A stretch of 64,000 nucleotides of DNA from Sporosarcina limicola (GCF_014873855.1 NZ_JADBEL010000001.1:345198-409197); one strand, 5' to 3'; shown: positions 9,164-17,473, counted from the stretch's first letter. Made by a program: numbers and translations. Notes: generated from the letters alone by a model not told the origin.

Positions 9164-9361
9164 TTATCTGATATTTACTGCACCCGAACAAGTATAAGTA
9201 CAACAACAACAATAATTACCAGGGCTCTGTCCCGGTATTCCTGTTGGTCCTTGTACTCTCAAAGTAGTGGCCCCACTTCCGAATAAATTACCCTCAGAAA
9301 TTTGTTCAGGATAACGAGGTGCCCCTTTTGATGGTGGTGGTGATGATGGTGGTTTACTCAT
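9164..9361 (-). CDS. TOMM precursor peptide, copy 1
   Basis: 65-residue candidate precursor. A Pro/Ser-rich start (SKPPSSPPPSKG) leads into a leader-like region (RYPEQISEGNLFGSG) and a Gly/Pro spacer (VQGPTGIPGQSPGN), then a C-terminal core YCCCCTYTCSGAVNIR with five Cys, two Thr and one Ser that could be cyclised. The gene has its own sigma-A promoter and terminator and a strong site (GGAGGT, 8 nt spacing). Immediately downstream on the same strand lie C, B and two YcaO proteins. The core is unlike plantazolicin or heterocycloanthracin cores that I know. The leader/core boundary is inferred, not shown. Confidence 0.8.
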   Translation of the reverse strand: MSKPPSSPPPSKGAPRYPEQISEGNLFGSGATTLRVQGPTGIPGQSPGNYCCCCTYTCSGAVNIR

Positions 9362-9437
9362 AGATCTACACCTCCCTCCAAAGTAAGATTAGAAAGAATG
9401 AAAAGACTAATATTAACATTCAAACTATTCAACTATA

Positions 9438-9466
9438 ACTATATAACAAGTTGAAATAATTGTCAA
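9438..9466 (-). promoter_or_regulatory. Sigma-A promoter of precursor gene 1
   Basis: Minus strand TTGACA (9466..9461), 17-bp spacer, TATAGT (9443..9438), followed by a leader of about 75 nt to the ATG. A consensus -35 suggests strong expression. Confidence 0.75.
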
Positions 9467-9771
9467 ATAAAAGTATTATATTGAATTTATGAAACTATCT
9501 AGGGGTTTTTAAGGAGAAAATAAGATTGTCCATACCAGAATAAATTACAAGAGAAAAGTACTATACATTTTTATTATTGAAAAGAAGAGCTGAATAATCC
9601 GATTTATCCGCATTGTTCAGTAACTATATTTACACGTGGAAAAACTAAGATTCTTCTTCTTTATTTCATCATTCGGGTATTCCGTCTTGCCAAAACATTT
9701 TCAAAAGAAAAGCGGTTATTCCAAATTACCCATATCGTCCGAGAGCGCAACTTCCATCCGAAGGTTCTAAT

Positions 9772-9815
9772 AAAACCATTCCATCGAATATTAAATTCTC
9801 GATGGAAGGTTTTTT
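9772..9815 (-). terminator. Terminator after precursor gene 2
   Basis: Duplicate of the hairpin at 9106-9151 (CCATTCCATCGA ... TCGATGGAAGGTTTTTT), 14 bp past the stop of precursor 2. Confidence 0.7.
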
Positions 9816-9828
9816 AATTTCAAACATG

Positions 9829-10023
9829 TTATCTAATATTTACTGCACCCGAACAAGTATAAGTACAACAACAACAATTACCAGGGCTCTGTCCCGGTAT
9901 TCCTGTTGGTCCTTGTACTCTCAAAGTAGTGGCTCCACTTCCGAATAAATTACCCTCAGAGATTTGTTCGGGATAACGAGGTGCCCCTTTTGATGGTGGT
10001 GGTGATGATGGTGGTTTACACAT
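9829..10023 (-). CDS. TOMM precursor peptide, copy 2
   Basis: 64-residue paralog of the peptide at 9164-9361. The two differ at residue 2 (Cys here, Ser there) and by loss of the Tyr codon just before the Cys run, so the core reads NCCCCTYTCSGAVNIR instead of NYCCCCTYTCSGAVNIR. Silent changes elsewhere with the reading frame kept suggest that both copies are under selection. Promoter, ribosome binding site and terminator are duplicated with it. The two would give related but distinct products if both are processed. Confidence 0.8.
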   Translation of the reverse strand: MCKPPSSPPPSKGAPRYPEQISEGNLFGSGATTLRVQGPTGIPGQSPGNCCCCTYTCSGAVNIR

Positions 10024-10099
10024 AGATCTACACCTCCCTCCAGAGTAAGATTAGAATGAATGCAAAGACTAGTATTAACATTCAAACTATTCAACTATA

Positions 10100-10128
10100 A
10101 CTATATAATAAGTTGAAATAATTGTCAA
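10100..10128 (-). promoter_or_regulatory. Sigma-A promoter of precursor gene 2
   Basis: TTGACA (10128..10123), 17-bp spacer, TATAGT (10105..10100) on the minus strand; a copy of the promoter at 9438-9466 with one spacer change. Confidence 0.75.
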
Positions 10129-10534
10129 ATAAAAGTATTATATTGAATTTATGAAACTATCTAGGGGTTTATTAAGAGGAAATAAGATTGTCCATACCAG
10201 AATGAATTACAAGAGAAAAGTACTATACAGTTTTATTATTGAAAAGCAGAACTGAGTAATCCGGTTTATTCGGATTGTTCAATAACTATATTTACACGTG
10301 GAAAAACTAAGATTCTTCTTCTTTATTTCATCATTCGGATATTCCGTCCTGCCAAAACATTTTCAAAAGAAAAGCGGTTATTCCAAATTACCCATATCGT
10401 CCGAGAGCGTAGCTTCCATCGCATTTAAGTGTTAATAGGGCATAAAAAAAGAAAAGATTGTATGGGCAATATCGATGTTTGTAAAGATATATATGTTGAA
10501 ATAAAGAATTACATTGAATCCGCTGCGGCGCTAG

Positions 10535-10558
10535 GGAAGGATTGAACTACATCCTTCC
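10535..10558. repeat. GGAAGGAT hairpin element, copy 1
   Basis: GGAAGGAT, an 8-nt loop TGAACTAC and ATCCTTCC. Matching hairpins are at 10775-10798 and, inverted, 61255-61278. Copy 1 is followed by a GC-rich stretch to about 10620 with further short inverted repeats (GACTAGC...GCTAGCC, AAGGCGCCTT). It looks like a REP- or MITE-like dispersed repeat. Confidence 0.6.
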
Positions 10559-10774
10559 TCGAGGATGCGTCAGACTAGCTTCGCCGCCAGTCTTATGGCT
10601 CCGGCTAGCCCTTGGAAGGCGCCTTCGCTCAGTTTATATAGTTATTCATATGTTCAATTTACACGTCTGTTGATTAGCTAGTTTCTTCCAATAGAATCAT
10701 AGAAAAAAGACACCCAATCTGATATGATGTAATGCGACAAAACAAACATCTATATACAGGAAGGGTGTCCTCAG

Positions 10775-10798
10775 GGAAGGATTGAACTGCATCCTTCC
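10775..10798. repeat. GGAAGGAT hairpin element, copy 2
   Basis: GGAAGGAT TGAACTGC ATCCTTCC, lying between the IS4-type end sequence and its transposase ATG, as if inserted there. Confidence 0.6.
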
Positions 10799-10800
10799 TT

Positions 10801-10928
10801 TATGAAACAGTTTAGCACGATTTTAAATCTTTTATCCACCCTAATTTCACGGAATGAATTGATGGAGCTTGTAGAAAAGCATAATCTACATTCGGGAAAA
10901 AACAGTATTGATGACGGATTCTTTTAGC
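10801..10928 (+). pseudogene. IS4-family transposase N-terminal fragment
   Basis: A plus-strand frame starting with MKQFSTILNLLSTLISRNEL and continuing MELVEKHNLHSGK resembles the N-terminus of IS4-type transposases with a DUF4372 start, then breaks off into the IS630 sequence at about 10900. Upstream, ACACCCAATCTG at 10689-10700 and GGAAGGGTGTCC at 10759-10770 look like the terminal region of that element. Only about 40 codons survive. Confidence 0.45.
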
Positions 10929-10930
10929 CA

Positions 10931-11832
10931 CTACCAAACGCCTTCCATCAAATTTAGTTGGGGACTATAAGGCGGCAAAAAAACAAGTTCAATTCTATCC
11001 TTATTTTTTTCGAGAAAAGGTTGAATGAGCTTTGCGTGATGGATTCGTGCATTGTCAAGAATCATGACGGTTTTTCCTGTCGGGTACTTGTTCAAAATCA
11101 TCTTTAAAAAATCAAGAAAGGCACCCGCATTAAAGGATTCTTGCTCAACACAAACTATTTCGCCTGTTTCATAGTTCAGTGTACCGAGTAATTTCACGCC
11201 TTTATGTTGGCCATATGTCGGAATGATTCGCTGTTTGCCTTTCAAAAACCAAGTACGTCCAATTGCTTGGTAGTCCCGGATCATGGACTCATCTTCAAAA
11301 GAATTCGCTCAATCTCTTCGTTCAGAAGTTTTTTTAGTGCTAGAAAGGTTGTTTCTATAAATTCTTCTTGTTTCACGGGATCCGCCTTTTTCAACGTGTA
11401 AGTGGGTCTCGTATAACTGAGTCCCAATTTGTGTAGCAGTAATGAGGCTCCTTTTAAGCTATAGCTTTTCCCCCATTCCCTTTGGATATAAGGCACAACA
11501 AGCGCAAGCGTCCAGTTATAATGCGCGGGAAATCCTACATCTGATGGCAAGTAGTTCGACACAGTGTCTTTAAGTTGTTCCATTTTTTCCGTTGACAACC
11601 TTGACGCTTTTCCTGGTGAATAGCCCATATTGAGCCCGATAATACCAGCTTTACGATAAGTAGAAATAGAGGTATGAACAGTTTTTCTTGTACGCCCAAT
11701 AACTTTGGCAATCTCTTTTTGTGTATATCCAATCATTGAAAGGTAGACGGCTTCGTAGCGTTCAAAATGACGGCGATCTTTCACATTTTTCATCGCCTTA
11801 CGTAGTTCAGCAACTTTCACTTCGTGTGTCAT
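10931..11832 (-). pseudogene. IS630-family transposase, two frames, premature stop
   Basis: DDE transposase that would cut and paste at TA dinucleotides. The first frame (11281-11832, 183 aa) holds the helix-turn-helix (KEIAKVIGRTRKTVHTSIST) and linker. The second (10931-11284, 117 aa) holds the catalytic core, with MILDNARIHH and LVFLPPYSPQLNLMEGVW. The frames overlap at ATGA; a -1 slip at the CTTTTG run would give ILFEDES, the first catalytic Asp motif, as in IS630 elements that use programmed frameshifting. Right after MEGVW there is a TAG, then WLKESVI, the expected continuation, and then foreign sequence. So the C-terminus is lost and the enzyme is probably dead. Confidence 0.75.
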
Positions 11833-12210
11833 GATGAATCAACTCCTTCTGGGCTTTTATTAATCTATACCCTAAAAGGTAAAGAGTAAATCCATAATTC
11901 AACATATATAGTTGTGCCTGTAGCAACCGCTTTAATAGCTTATTTCGCAGCATCAAAAAAAGCTTCAGCAAAAATGAATCAGATTAAAGAAACGAATAAA
12001 TTAGAATTAGAAAAAGTGAAATTACAAACAGAAAACGAAATGGTTAAAATACAAGCGCAACTAATAGGGGAAGCTAAGTTACATGAAGAAAAGGTGAAAA
12101 CTGATTTAATCGCGAAGCAGTTTGAAAATCCTGCAATCCAAGAAGTTATGAGCAAAATGCTTGGAGCAGAAATGGGAAAGCTTTTTTCGGGAAAGTGATA
12201 CCTTATTATG

Positions 12211-12236
12211 AAGGTCTACTCAATTGAGTAGACCTT
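12211..12236. terminator. Palindrome after the coiled-coil gene
   Basis: AAGGTCTACTCAATTGAGTAGACCTT is a perfect 26-bp palindrome 13 bp past the stop at 12198, with only a short T tract. A terminator is likely. From here to 12477 (about 240 bp) I see nothing else. Confidence 0.5.
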
Positions 12237-12493
12237 CTGATGTCATAAAATTCAAAAAACATGACATAGAATAAGCTTACAAAGTCTGCAAAAATAAAAG
12301 GAAGAATAAAAAAGGGGGGGCGCGAGCGACATAACCCCTTCTACAACCTCGATACATACGAGTTCCTACCTGTTAATTTAATCAAAATTTCTTGAATATT
12401 ATTGTTGGTTTGCTTTTTTTTAAGAAAAATAAAGGGTTTTAACTAAAAATGAAGAATATAACAATTACTAAAGGAATAAGGAGGTGTGAATAT

Positions 12494-12655
12494 ATGAAAA
12501 GGAAAAAATCGATGCTCTCTTTCATCGCGGGTACACTACTACTTTTAAGTTTGTCGTTTGCTGGCAATGCAGGCGCTGTGCCACTGGATCATGGAGGAGG
12601 GTACCCTTATAAACCGATATGCGACAATAAAGGAAATTGCGCAGGACGACCATGA
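12494..12655 (+). CDS. Small secreted peptide, CDNKGNC family, copy 1
   Basis: 53-residue pre-peptide: Lys-rich start (MKRKKS), a hydrophobic signal segment and an Ala-x-Ala site (NAGA), then a short Gly-rich mature part ending in PICDNKGNCAGRP. The start chosen follows GGAGGTG by 7 nt; an ATG 15 codons earlier has no site. The same ending (PICDNKGNC) occurs in the gene at 22529-22696. Two Cys four residues apart could form a disulfide. I do not recognise the family; a secreted signal or bacteriocin-like peptide are possibilities. It is followed by a terminator, so it is its own unit. Confidence 0.7.
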   Translation: MKRKKSMLSFIAGTLLLLSLSFAGNAGAVPLDHGGGYPYKPICDNKGNCAGRP

Positions 12656-12680
12656 TTGGATAGTTTTAGATTAGTTATTA

Positions 12681-12710
12681 AGCACCTAGATGAATAGGTG
12701 CTTTTCTTTT
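12681..12710 (+). terminator. Terminator after the small peptide gene
   Basis: AGCACCTA GATGAA TAGGTGCT followed by TTTTCTTTT, 26 bp past the stop at 12655. Confidence 0.8.
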
Positions 12711-12751
12711 GCTCAAAACAAACATAATAGGGAGGTGGACGGTGATGTAAT

Positions 12752-13173
12752 GTGCTTAATTGGGAAGAGATTCAGAAGGAATGGGAATCTAGTGAAATAA
12801 CGTTTAAAGATTTAGCGGAGAAACACGATTTGAAAGATTCCACTATTCGCAGTAGGAAGAATCGCGAAAAATGGTCAAGAGGAAACGTGAAACGCAACGC
12901 ACGAACGTTGCAACGAAAAGAGCGGAAAAAGAGGTCTTTGTAGAGTCGGATGATTTAACCGATAAGCAAAGGCTTTTTTGTGTTTACTACATTAAGAGCT
13001 TTAATCAGACGATGACCGCAATTAAAGCGGGGTACAGTCGGAACAGTGCTCATGTGGAAGGGGGTAGCAGGCTGATAAGAATTCCTAAGGTTGCTGATGA
13101 AATCAGAAGGCTCAAAGGTGAGTTGCAACAAGGTATCTTCATTGATGCGATGGACGTGCTGAATAAGGCATGA
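12752..13173 (+). pseudogene. Phage terminase small subunit, frameshifted and truncated
   Basis: DNA-packaging small terminase of the PBSX XtmA type. A GTG-started frame (12752-12943) has the N-terminal helix-turn-helix: EIQKEWESSEITFKDLAEKH followed by DSTIRSRKNREKWSRG. It runs out of frame, and the overlapping frame (12871-13173) carries the conserved middle: LTDKQRLFCVYYIKSFNQTM, then AIKAGYSRNSAHVEGGSRL, ending at DVLNKA. The normal C-terminal half is absent and no large subunit, portal or capsid gene follows, so this is a lone prophage scar. A GGAGGTGGACGGTG site precedes the start. Confidence 0.75.
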
Positions 13174-13276
13174 GCAAAAAAATAACTAGTCAATTTTAGA
13201 GAAAAAACCAGAAATACCCCTTGAATTATGTTTTAATTGTTAATAACAACAAAAACAAAAAAATATAACAATAGGT

Positions 13277-13485
13277 ACTGATAATATCATACGCACATTT
13301 TTGGAGAAATGCAAAGATATTCTTATAGAAACCGCAGATAAATTGAAAGGCTCAGACAAACGTATCACGCTAGCAAAAATCGCTGCGGCCTATGGGCAAA
13401 GGCGGTCATTCCGCGGTTGCCAACGAGTTTCATGTTAGCCGAGATACCATAAGAAAAGGACGAGATGAATTACAATCGGGAATTG
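13277..13485 (+). pseudogene. ISAzo13-type transposase fragment
   Basis: The frame FLEKCKDILIETADKLKG, then SDKRITLAKIAAAYG, shifts near 13394 into GKGGHSAVANEFHVSRDTIR followed by KGRDELQSGI. This is the N-terminal signature of ISAzo13-family transposases. The rest is missing. Just downstream (13495-13530) the DNA switches to a scrap resembling the permease remnant at 22200-22250. Confidence 0.6.
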
Positions 13486-13660
13486 CTTATATATATTATA
13501 CATTATTCGGGTTCCCGCCGAAGAAATAAACTAGCGTTCCTCCTGGAAAAGTGACACTAGGGGATGTGTGCACGTCTCCAATACTATATTTATGCCTTTC
13601 TAACCCAAAATCAGGTCAAGGTCTCCTATCCATTAAAGAAAAAACGCTACTAAACGTATA

Positions 13661-13694
13661 AAACCGCCACCCAGTTTCCCGGATAGCGGTTTTT
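13661..13694 (-). terminator. Terminator of peptide transporter operon A
   Basis: AAAACCGCCA ... TAGCGGTTTTT stem around CCCAGTTTCCCGGA, about 40 bp past the stop of the binding-protein gene; near-identical to 22966-23001. Confidence 0.75.
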
Positions 13695-13732
13695 CATTGT
13701 GAAACTTCCTGTGTAATTCAACAAATTGAAAC

Positions 13733-15538
13733 TTATTTTGTGACTCCCCACATCCATATGTCACTGTTAGGAGAACCCGGATCTATTGAGTAGTTGGTAA
13801 CACGTTTATTGACTGCTTTGAGATCATGACGATAAAGCGTTGGAGCTAGTGAAACTTCTTCGACCATCATCTCTTGCCATTGATTGTAGATGTCTCTACG
13901 ATACTCTACGTCAAATGCTTTTTCAGAAGTACCTGCCTTAAGCAATTCATCGTTCTTTTCGCTTGTATAACGAGAGAAGTTATTAAAGGATTCTCGACCG
14001 TAAATATCTGAAGGATCTGGATCAGTACCAGCTACCCAAGCTCCCATGAAAATATCAATGTCTGGACGATCAGTGTCAATCATGTCATAGAATGCTTGCA
14101 TCTCATGCAAACGTCCGTCTAAAAGTTGAACTTTAAGACCTACATCATTCCAATTCTGCATATACCATTTTGCAAGTGGTTCTGCTACTTCCCCACCCGA
14201 CATTGAAAGAAAGTTTATAATGAGTTCATTGCCATCCGCATCTTCACGGAAACCATCATTATTTACATCTATAAGCCCAGCTTCATCCAAAAGCTCTTTT
14301 GCTTTTTCGGGATCAAATGAACGACCTTTGTTTTCAGCATCGTGGAAACCAAGCGCCGGGGGGATAAGTGTTGTTGCCGGGACACGAAGGCCATGGTACA
14401 TTTCTTTACCGACTACTTCGTTATTCATTGCATGCCACATCGCTTGTCGAATTCGCTTATCAGCAGATTTCGATTTTGGATTCATTATGCTTGTTTTATT
14501 CTTTTTATCCCATTCACCAAGGTTAAATCCGATATACGTATAGGTGAAACCTATTTTTCCAAGTAGCTCGAACTGATCCACATCTTTCGCATTTAAGTAC
14601 TGATCAGTTGGGAAACCTGCAATATCAACTTCACCTTTTTTAAGCGCTTCAAGAATTGTTGCACTGTTAACAACTTTCAAAACGATCGATTTAAGATTCG
14701 GTTTCCCTCTCCAATAATCGTCAAATCTTTCGTACTGAACAGCTTCGCCTGGAATAACTTTCTTAACTTTGTATGGACCGAAACCAATCGGCTTTGTACG
14801 AATCTTGTCAGAGCCTTCAATTTCCTCAATTGTAATCTCGCCTTTTGTTACATCACCAAGATAGTGCCTTGGGACAGGATCTGTAGCCACTCCGGACAGT
14901 ATGGACGGGGACGGTGCTTCAAATGTAATGGCAATTGTTCTATCGTCATCAGAAACTGTTATACCAGAAATCGTATCAGCTTTGCCTTCGTGGTATGCAG
15001 TCATTCCACTAATGTTGTTAGTTGGAAATACGTAACCTGAAGCTGTATAATCTGGATGACCAATAATCTCATATGCATAAAGTAGGTCAGATGCTTTTAC
15101 AGGCTCTCCGTCATGCCACTTCACACCGTCTTTAATCTTTATTGTAATTGTTTTGTTCTCATTAGAAATATCATATGTTGCTGCCCCATCGTTTGTAATG
15201 AGGTAATCACCATCTCCGGCTAGTAGGCTTTCAGAAAAGAAACTTAATATAGTAGCATCATGTGTATCGTCATAAAATACCGGAGAGAGAGTGCCTTTGA
15301 ATGGGTCATCCGTAACAAGCGCGTAAACTAGTTCTCCGTCTTCAAGTACTGCATCTTTGTTCGAAACATCAACAGGGAAAGATAGCTCCTCTGTATTCTC
15401 TACCTCTTCAATCTTTTCAGAATCCGGTTTTTCTTTCTCTACTCCCTCAACCTTTTCTTTATCCTTGCTACATGCAGCTAGAAATACGCTGAGAACAAGC
15501 ATAAGGCTGACGAGCATCATAAGTTTCTTCTTTACCAA
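13733..15538 (-). CDS. Oligopeptide-binding lipoprotein of operon A
   Basis: Family 5 solute-binding protein, 601 aa, last gene of the operon. Signal peptide with lipobox LAAC (Cys23), then an acidic/basic linker (about 25-50), then the SBP domain with WHDGEPVKASDLLYAYEIIG near 140, the family signature region. It would capture peptides outside the membrane for the permeases encoded just upstream. It has a counterpart of equal length at 23040-24845 that differs at many positions, while the permeases of the two operons are nearly unchanged, so the receptors may differ in preference. The ATG has a GGGGAGG site. Confidence 0.9.
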   Translation of the reverse strand: MVKKKLMMLVSLMLVLSVFLAACSKDKEKVEGVEKEKPDSEKIEEVENTEELSFPVDVSNKDAVLEDGELVYALVTDDPFKGTLSPVFYDDTHDATILSFFSESLLAGDGDYLITNDGAATYDISNENKTITIKIKDGVKWHDGEPVKASDLLYAYEIIGHPDYTASGYVFPTNNISGMTAYHEGKADTISGITVSDDDRTIAITFEAPSPSILSGVATDPVPRHYLGDVTKGEITIEEIEGSDKIRTKPIGFGPYKVKKVIPGEAVQYERFDDYWRGKPNLKSIVLKVVNSATILEALKKGEVDIAGFPTDQYLNAKDVDQFELLGKIGFTYTYIGFNLGEWDKKNKTSIMNPKSKSADKRIRQAMWHAMNNEVVGKEMYHGLRVPATTLIPPALGFHDAENKGRSFDPEKAKELLDEAGLIDVNNDGFREDADGNELIINFLSMSGGEVAEPLAKWYMQNWNDVGLKVQLLDGRLHEMQAFYDMIDTDRPDIDIFMGAWVAGTDPDPSDIYGRESFNNFSRYTSEKNDELLKAGTSEKAFDVEYRRDIYNQWQEMMVEEVSLAPTLYRHDLKAVNKRVTNYSIDPGSPNSDIWMWGVTK

Positions 15539-15560
15539 TTGTATTACCTCCCCTATTTTT

Positions 15561-16508
15561 TTAGGCTAACCTTTGCCTTGCGTCGGACGCACGTTTGATT
15601 GCTTGACCGACATAATTTATACACAGCATCATTACTAGAATTAGTAATGCTGCGGGTAACCATACCCACCACTTATTTTGCACAATATCAGGGTTTCTCG
15701 CAAAAGAGATTAGCGTCCCGAGAGAGGGAGTGCCAGTCGGAAGACCGAAACCTAGGAATGTAAGGCCAGTTTCCAACCCGATATTTCCTGCAAGTGTAAG
15801 TGTCATGTTCACAATAACGAGGGAACTCAAGTTAGGGAACATTTCAAAGAACATAATTTTCCAACCCGGCGTTCCTAACGTCTTGGAAGCATTGATATAA
15901 TCTAGCTCCCTCTCCGCAAGTCCCCTTGATCGGATGAGCCTTGCTTTCCCAAACCAAGCGAAAGCGCTCACTATTAGGATGAAATTGAATACCGTATATT
16001 GTGGAACGATTGTTATGAAAACGATAATGAACATGAGTGATGGCAAAACCATCAGAAAGTCGATGATACGCATAATAATATTATCGACGGTACCACCGTA
16101 GAAACCTGCGATGAGACCTACTGTTAAGCCGAACAGACCCGCAATCAAAGTAACGCATATGCCGATTGTGAACGAGTTTCTCGCGCCAAGCATTAGCTGT
16201 CCGAAAACATCCCGTCCGCCGTCATCCGAACCGAGCCAATTATCAGCGGAAGGTGCTTTGTAGATATTCCCCATGTAAACTCGGGTAACGTCAGCCTGTT
16301 CGATAAATAACGGCGATAGGTAGGCGGCTAACAATAGGAACGTAAGTAGAATAAGTGATCCTAATGCTATTTTGTCGTTTTTTATTTCACGCCAAATTGT
16401 TTTCATGAACGATGGATTATTAACTTTTTCTTTCGCCATCAGTTGCTTGTCGTGTAGATATGCTGTATCTTTCATTTGTTTCCCCTCCTCTGCTTTCATT
16501 TCCATCAT
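15561..16508 (-). CDS. Peptide ABC transporter permease (OppC/DppC type), operon A
   Basis: Inner-membrane permease subunit, 315 aa. A cytoplasmic N-terminal tail and first helix (about 45-65) are followed by a periplasmic loop (GSDDGGRDVFGQL) and the transport domain of five helices with the coupling motif RSRGLAERELDYINASKTLG near 210-230. OppC-type proteins pair with an OppB-type partner, here the upstream gene, with which it overlaps by 4 nt (ATGA), so translation is coupled. Differs from its copy at 24868-25815 at about a dozen residues. Confidence 0.9.
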   Translation of the reverse strand: MMEMKAEEGKQMKDTAYLHDKQLMAKEKVNNPSFMKTIWREIKNDKIALGSLILLTFLLLAAYLSPLFIEQADVTRVYMGNIYKAPSADNWLGSDDGGRDVFGQLMLGARNSFTIGICVTLIAGLFGLTVGLIAGFYGGTVDNIIMRIIDFLMVLPSLMFIIVFITIVPQYTVFNFILIVSAFAWFGKARLIRSRGLAERELDYINASKTLGTPGWKIMFFEMFPNLSSLVIVNMTLTLAGNIGLETGLTFLGFGLPTGTPSLGTLISFARNPDIVQNKWWVWLPAALLILVMMLCINYVGQAIKRASDARQRLA

Positions 16509-17473
16509 TCAACGCGAATACGTGGATCCACTATGCTTAAGATGATATCTGATAGCATTGTTCCGATGATAGTAGCCGTGCCTAAAATCATGACAAGAGC
16601 TGTAACAACGGTGAAATCACGGGCGCCGATTGATGTTAAGAAAAGTTGTCCGAGTCCGGGATAACTGAAAATCGATTCAATGAAAATGGATCCCCCAATA
16701 AGTCCTGCTATTTCATAGCCTAGAAATGCCGCTATTGGTAGAAGTGAATTCCGTAAGATGTGCTTCGTATATACCTTTCTTTCAGGTACCCCTTTAGCAC
16801 GGGCTGTTTTGACAAAGTCTTTTAGTTTCGTATCAATGATATCATTCCGCAAGTATTGGATTGTTCCAAAGGTTGCAAGAAGGGCTCCTGACATGACTGG
16901 TAGGAAAAGGTGCTCCATTTTGCTCACAATATAATCCCACGTACCCTCTTCGATTTTTATATCGACACTACCTCCGATTGGGAACCAACCGAGAATAAAG
17001 CTGAACAGGAATAACATTAGCAAGGAGAAAACGAATAACGGTGTGGCAAAAGAAAAATAGTTATAGGTGACAATCAGCTTATCGGCCCATGTGTCTGTCC
17101 ACCGTCCCGCCACGATTCCAAGGGGGATAGCGATTATATATGTAATAATTAATGTGAATAATGCCAATAGCACAGTATTCCCGACTTTTCCCGCAAGCAA
17201 TGTAGTGACCGGTTGCTTATACATATAAGACGAACCAAAGTCGCCTTGGACCGCGTTTCCAATCCAGCGCCCGTACTGCTCATACCACGGATCATTCAAC
17301 CCAAACTTTTCACGGAGTTCCTCTTTCCGTTCCTCAGTCGCATTCGGGTCTCCTGCAAATGCCCCCGTGATTGCATCACCCGGCATCGCTTTTGCAAGTA
17401 CAAATACAATTAGACTGAGCAGAAACAGCTGCGGAATCATGATTAATGTTCTTCTTAAAATAAACTTTAGCAT
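16505..17473 (-). CDS. Peptide ABC transporter permease (OppB/DppB type), operon A
   Basis: 322-aa permease with six membrane helices: N-terminal helix FILRRTLIMIPQLFLLSLIV, outer loop (GDPNATEERKEELREKFGL), and the coupling region VKTARAKGVPERKVYTKHIL near 220-245, ending VDPRIRVE as OppB proteins do. It forms the membrane channel with the OppC-type protein. By eye it is identical in sequence to the protein at 25812-26780, despite silent DNA differences. Confidence 0.9.
   Translation of the reverse strand: MLKFILRRTLIMIPQLFLLSLIVFVLAKAMPGDAITGAFAGDPNATEERKEELREKFGLNDPWYEQYGRWIGNAVQGDFGSSYMYKQPVTTLLAGKVGNTVLLALFTLIITYIIAIPLGIVAGRWTDTWADKLIVTYNYFSFATPLFVFSLLMLFLFSFILGWFPIGGSVDIKIEEGTWDYIVSKMEHLFLPVMSGALLATFGTIQYLRNDIIDTKLKDFVKTARAKGVPERKVYTKHILRNSLLPIAAFLGYEIAGLIGGSIFIESIFSYPGLGQLFLTSIGARDFTVVTALVMILGTATIIGTMLSDIILSIVDPRIRVE

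Larger units (their letters stand above)
9093..10420. repeat. Tandem duplication of the precursor unit (two copies of about 663 bp)
   Basis: The stretch from about 9093 to 9758 is repeated from 9759 to about 10420. It includes terminator, precursor gene, promoter and about 280 bp of upstream DNA (shared landmarks ACACGTGGAAAAACTAAG and CATATCGTCCGAGAGCG). Small indels and scattered substitutions show that the duplication is not brand new. Nothing else gene-like is seen in the 9500-9750 and 10130-10420 parts. Confidence 0.85.
10490..11910 (-). mobile_element. IS630-family element with internal foreign insert
   Basis: Ends read inward as TATATATGTTGAA at both sides (10488-10500, and the complement of 11898-11910), with TA duplicated at 10490-10491 and 11909-11910, as expected for IS630/Tc1-type insertion. 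The transposase is on the minus strand. The element is longer than a simple IS630 because its transposase 3' end runs into an IS4-type fragment and hairpin repeats between about 10530 and 10900. Probably immobile. Confidence 0.65.
10462..12198 (+). pseudogene. Small coiled-coil protein gene split by the IS630-type element
   Basis: The frame at 11911-12198 reads VVPVATALIAYFAASKK followed by a Lys/Glu-rich coiled coil (KLELEKVKLQTENEMVKIQA) and a short tail, ending at 12198. Removing the IS and one TA copy joins it in frame to MGNIDVCKDI at 10462-10491, giving an uninterrupted protein of about 105 aa: a short membrane-inserting start, then a coiled coil. Such small proteins occur in phage and prophage regions of Bacillales, which fits the terminase remnant nearby. 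The GTG at 11914 could in principle still start the 3' part. Function unknown. Confidence 0.6.

Noticed and set aside
9164..10023. Thiopeptide or lanthipeptide cluster
   Set aside because: No Ser/Thr dehydratase, cyclase or pyridine synthase is encoded nearby; the enzymes fit azole formation only.
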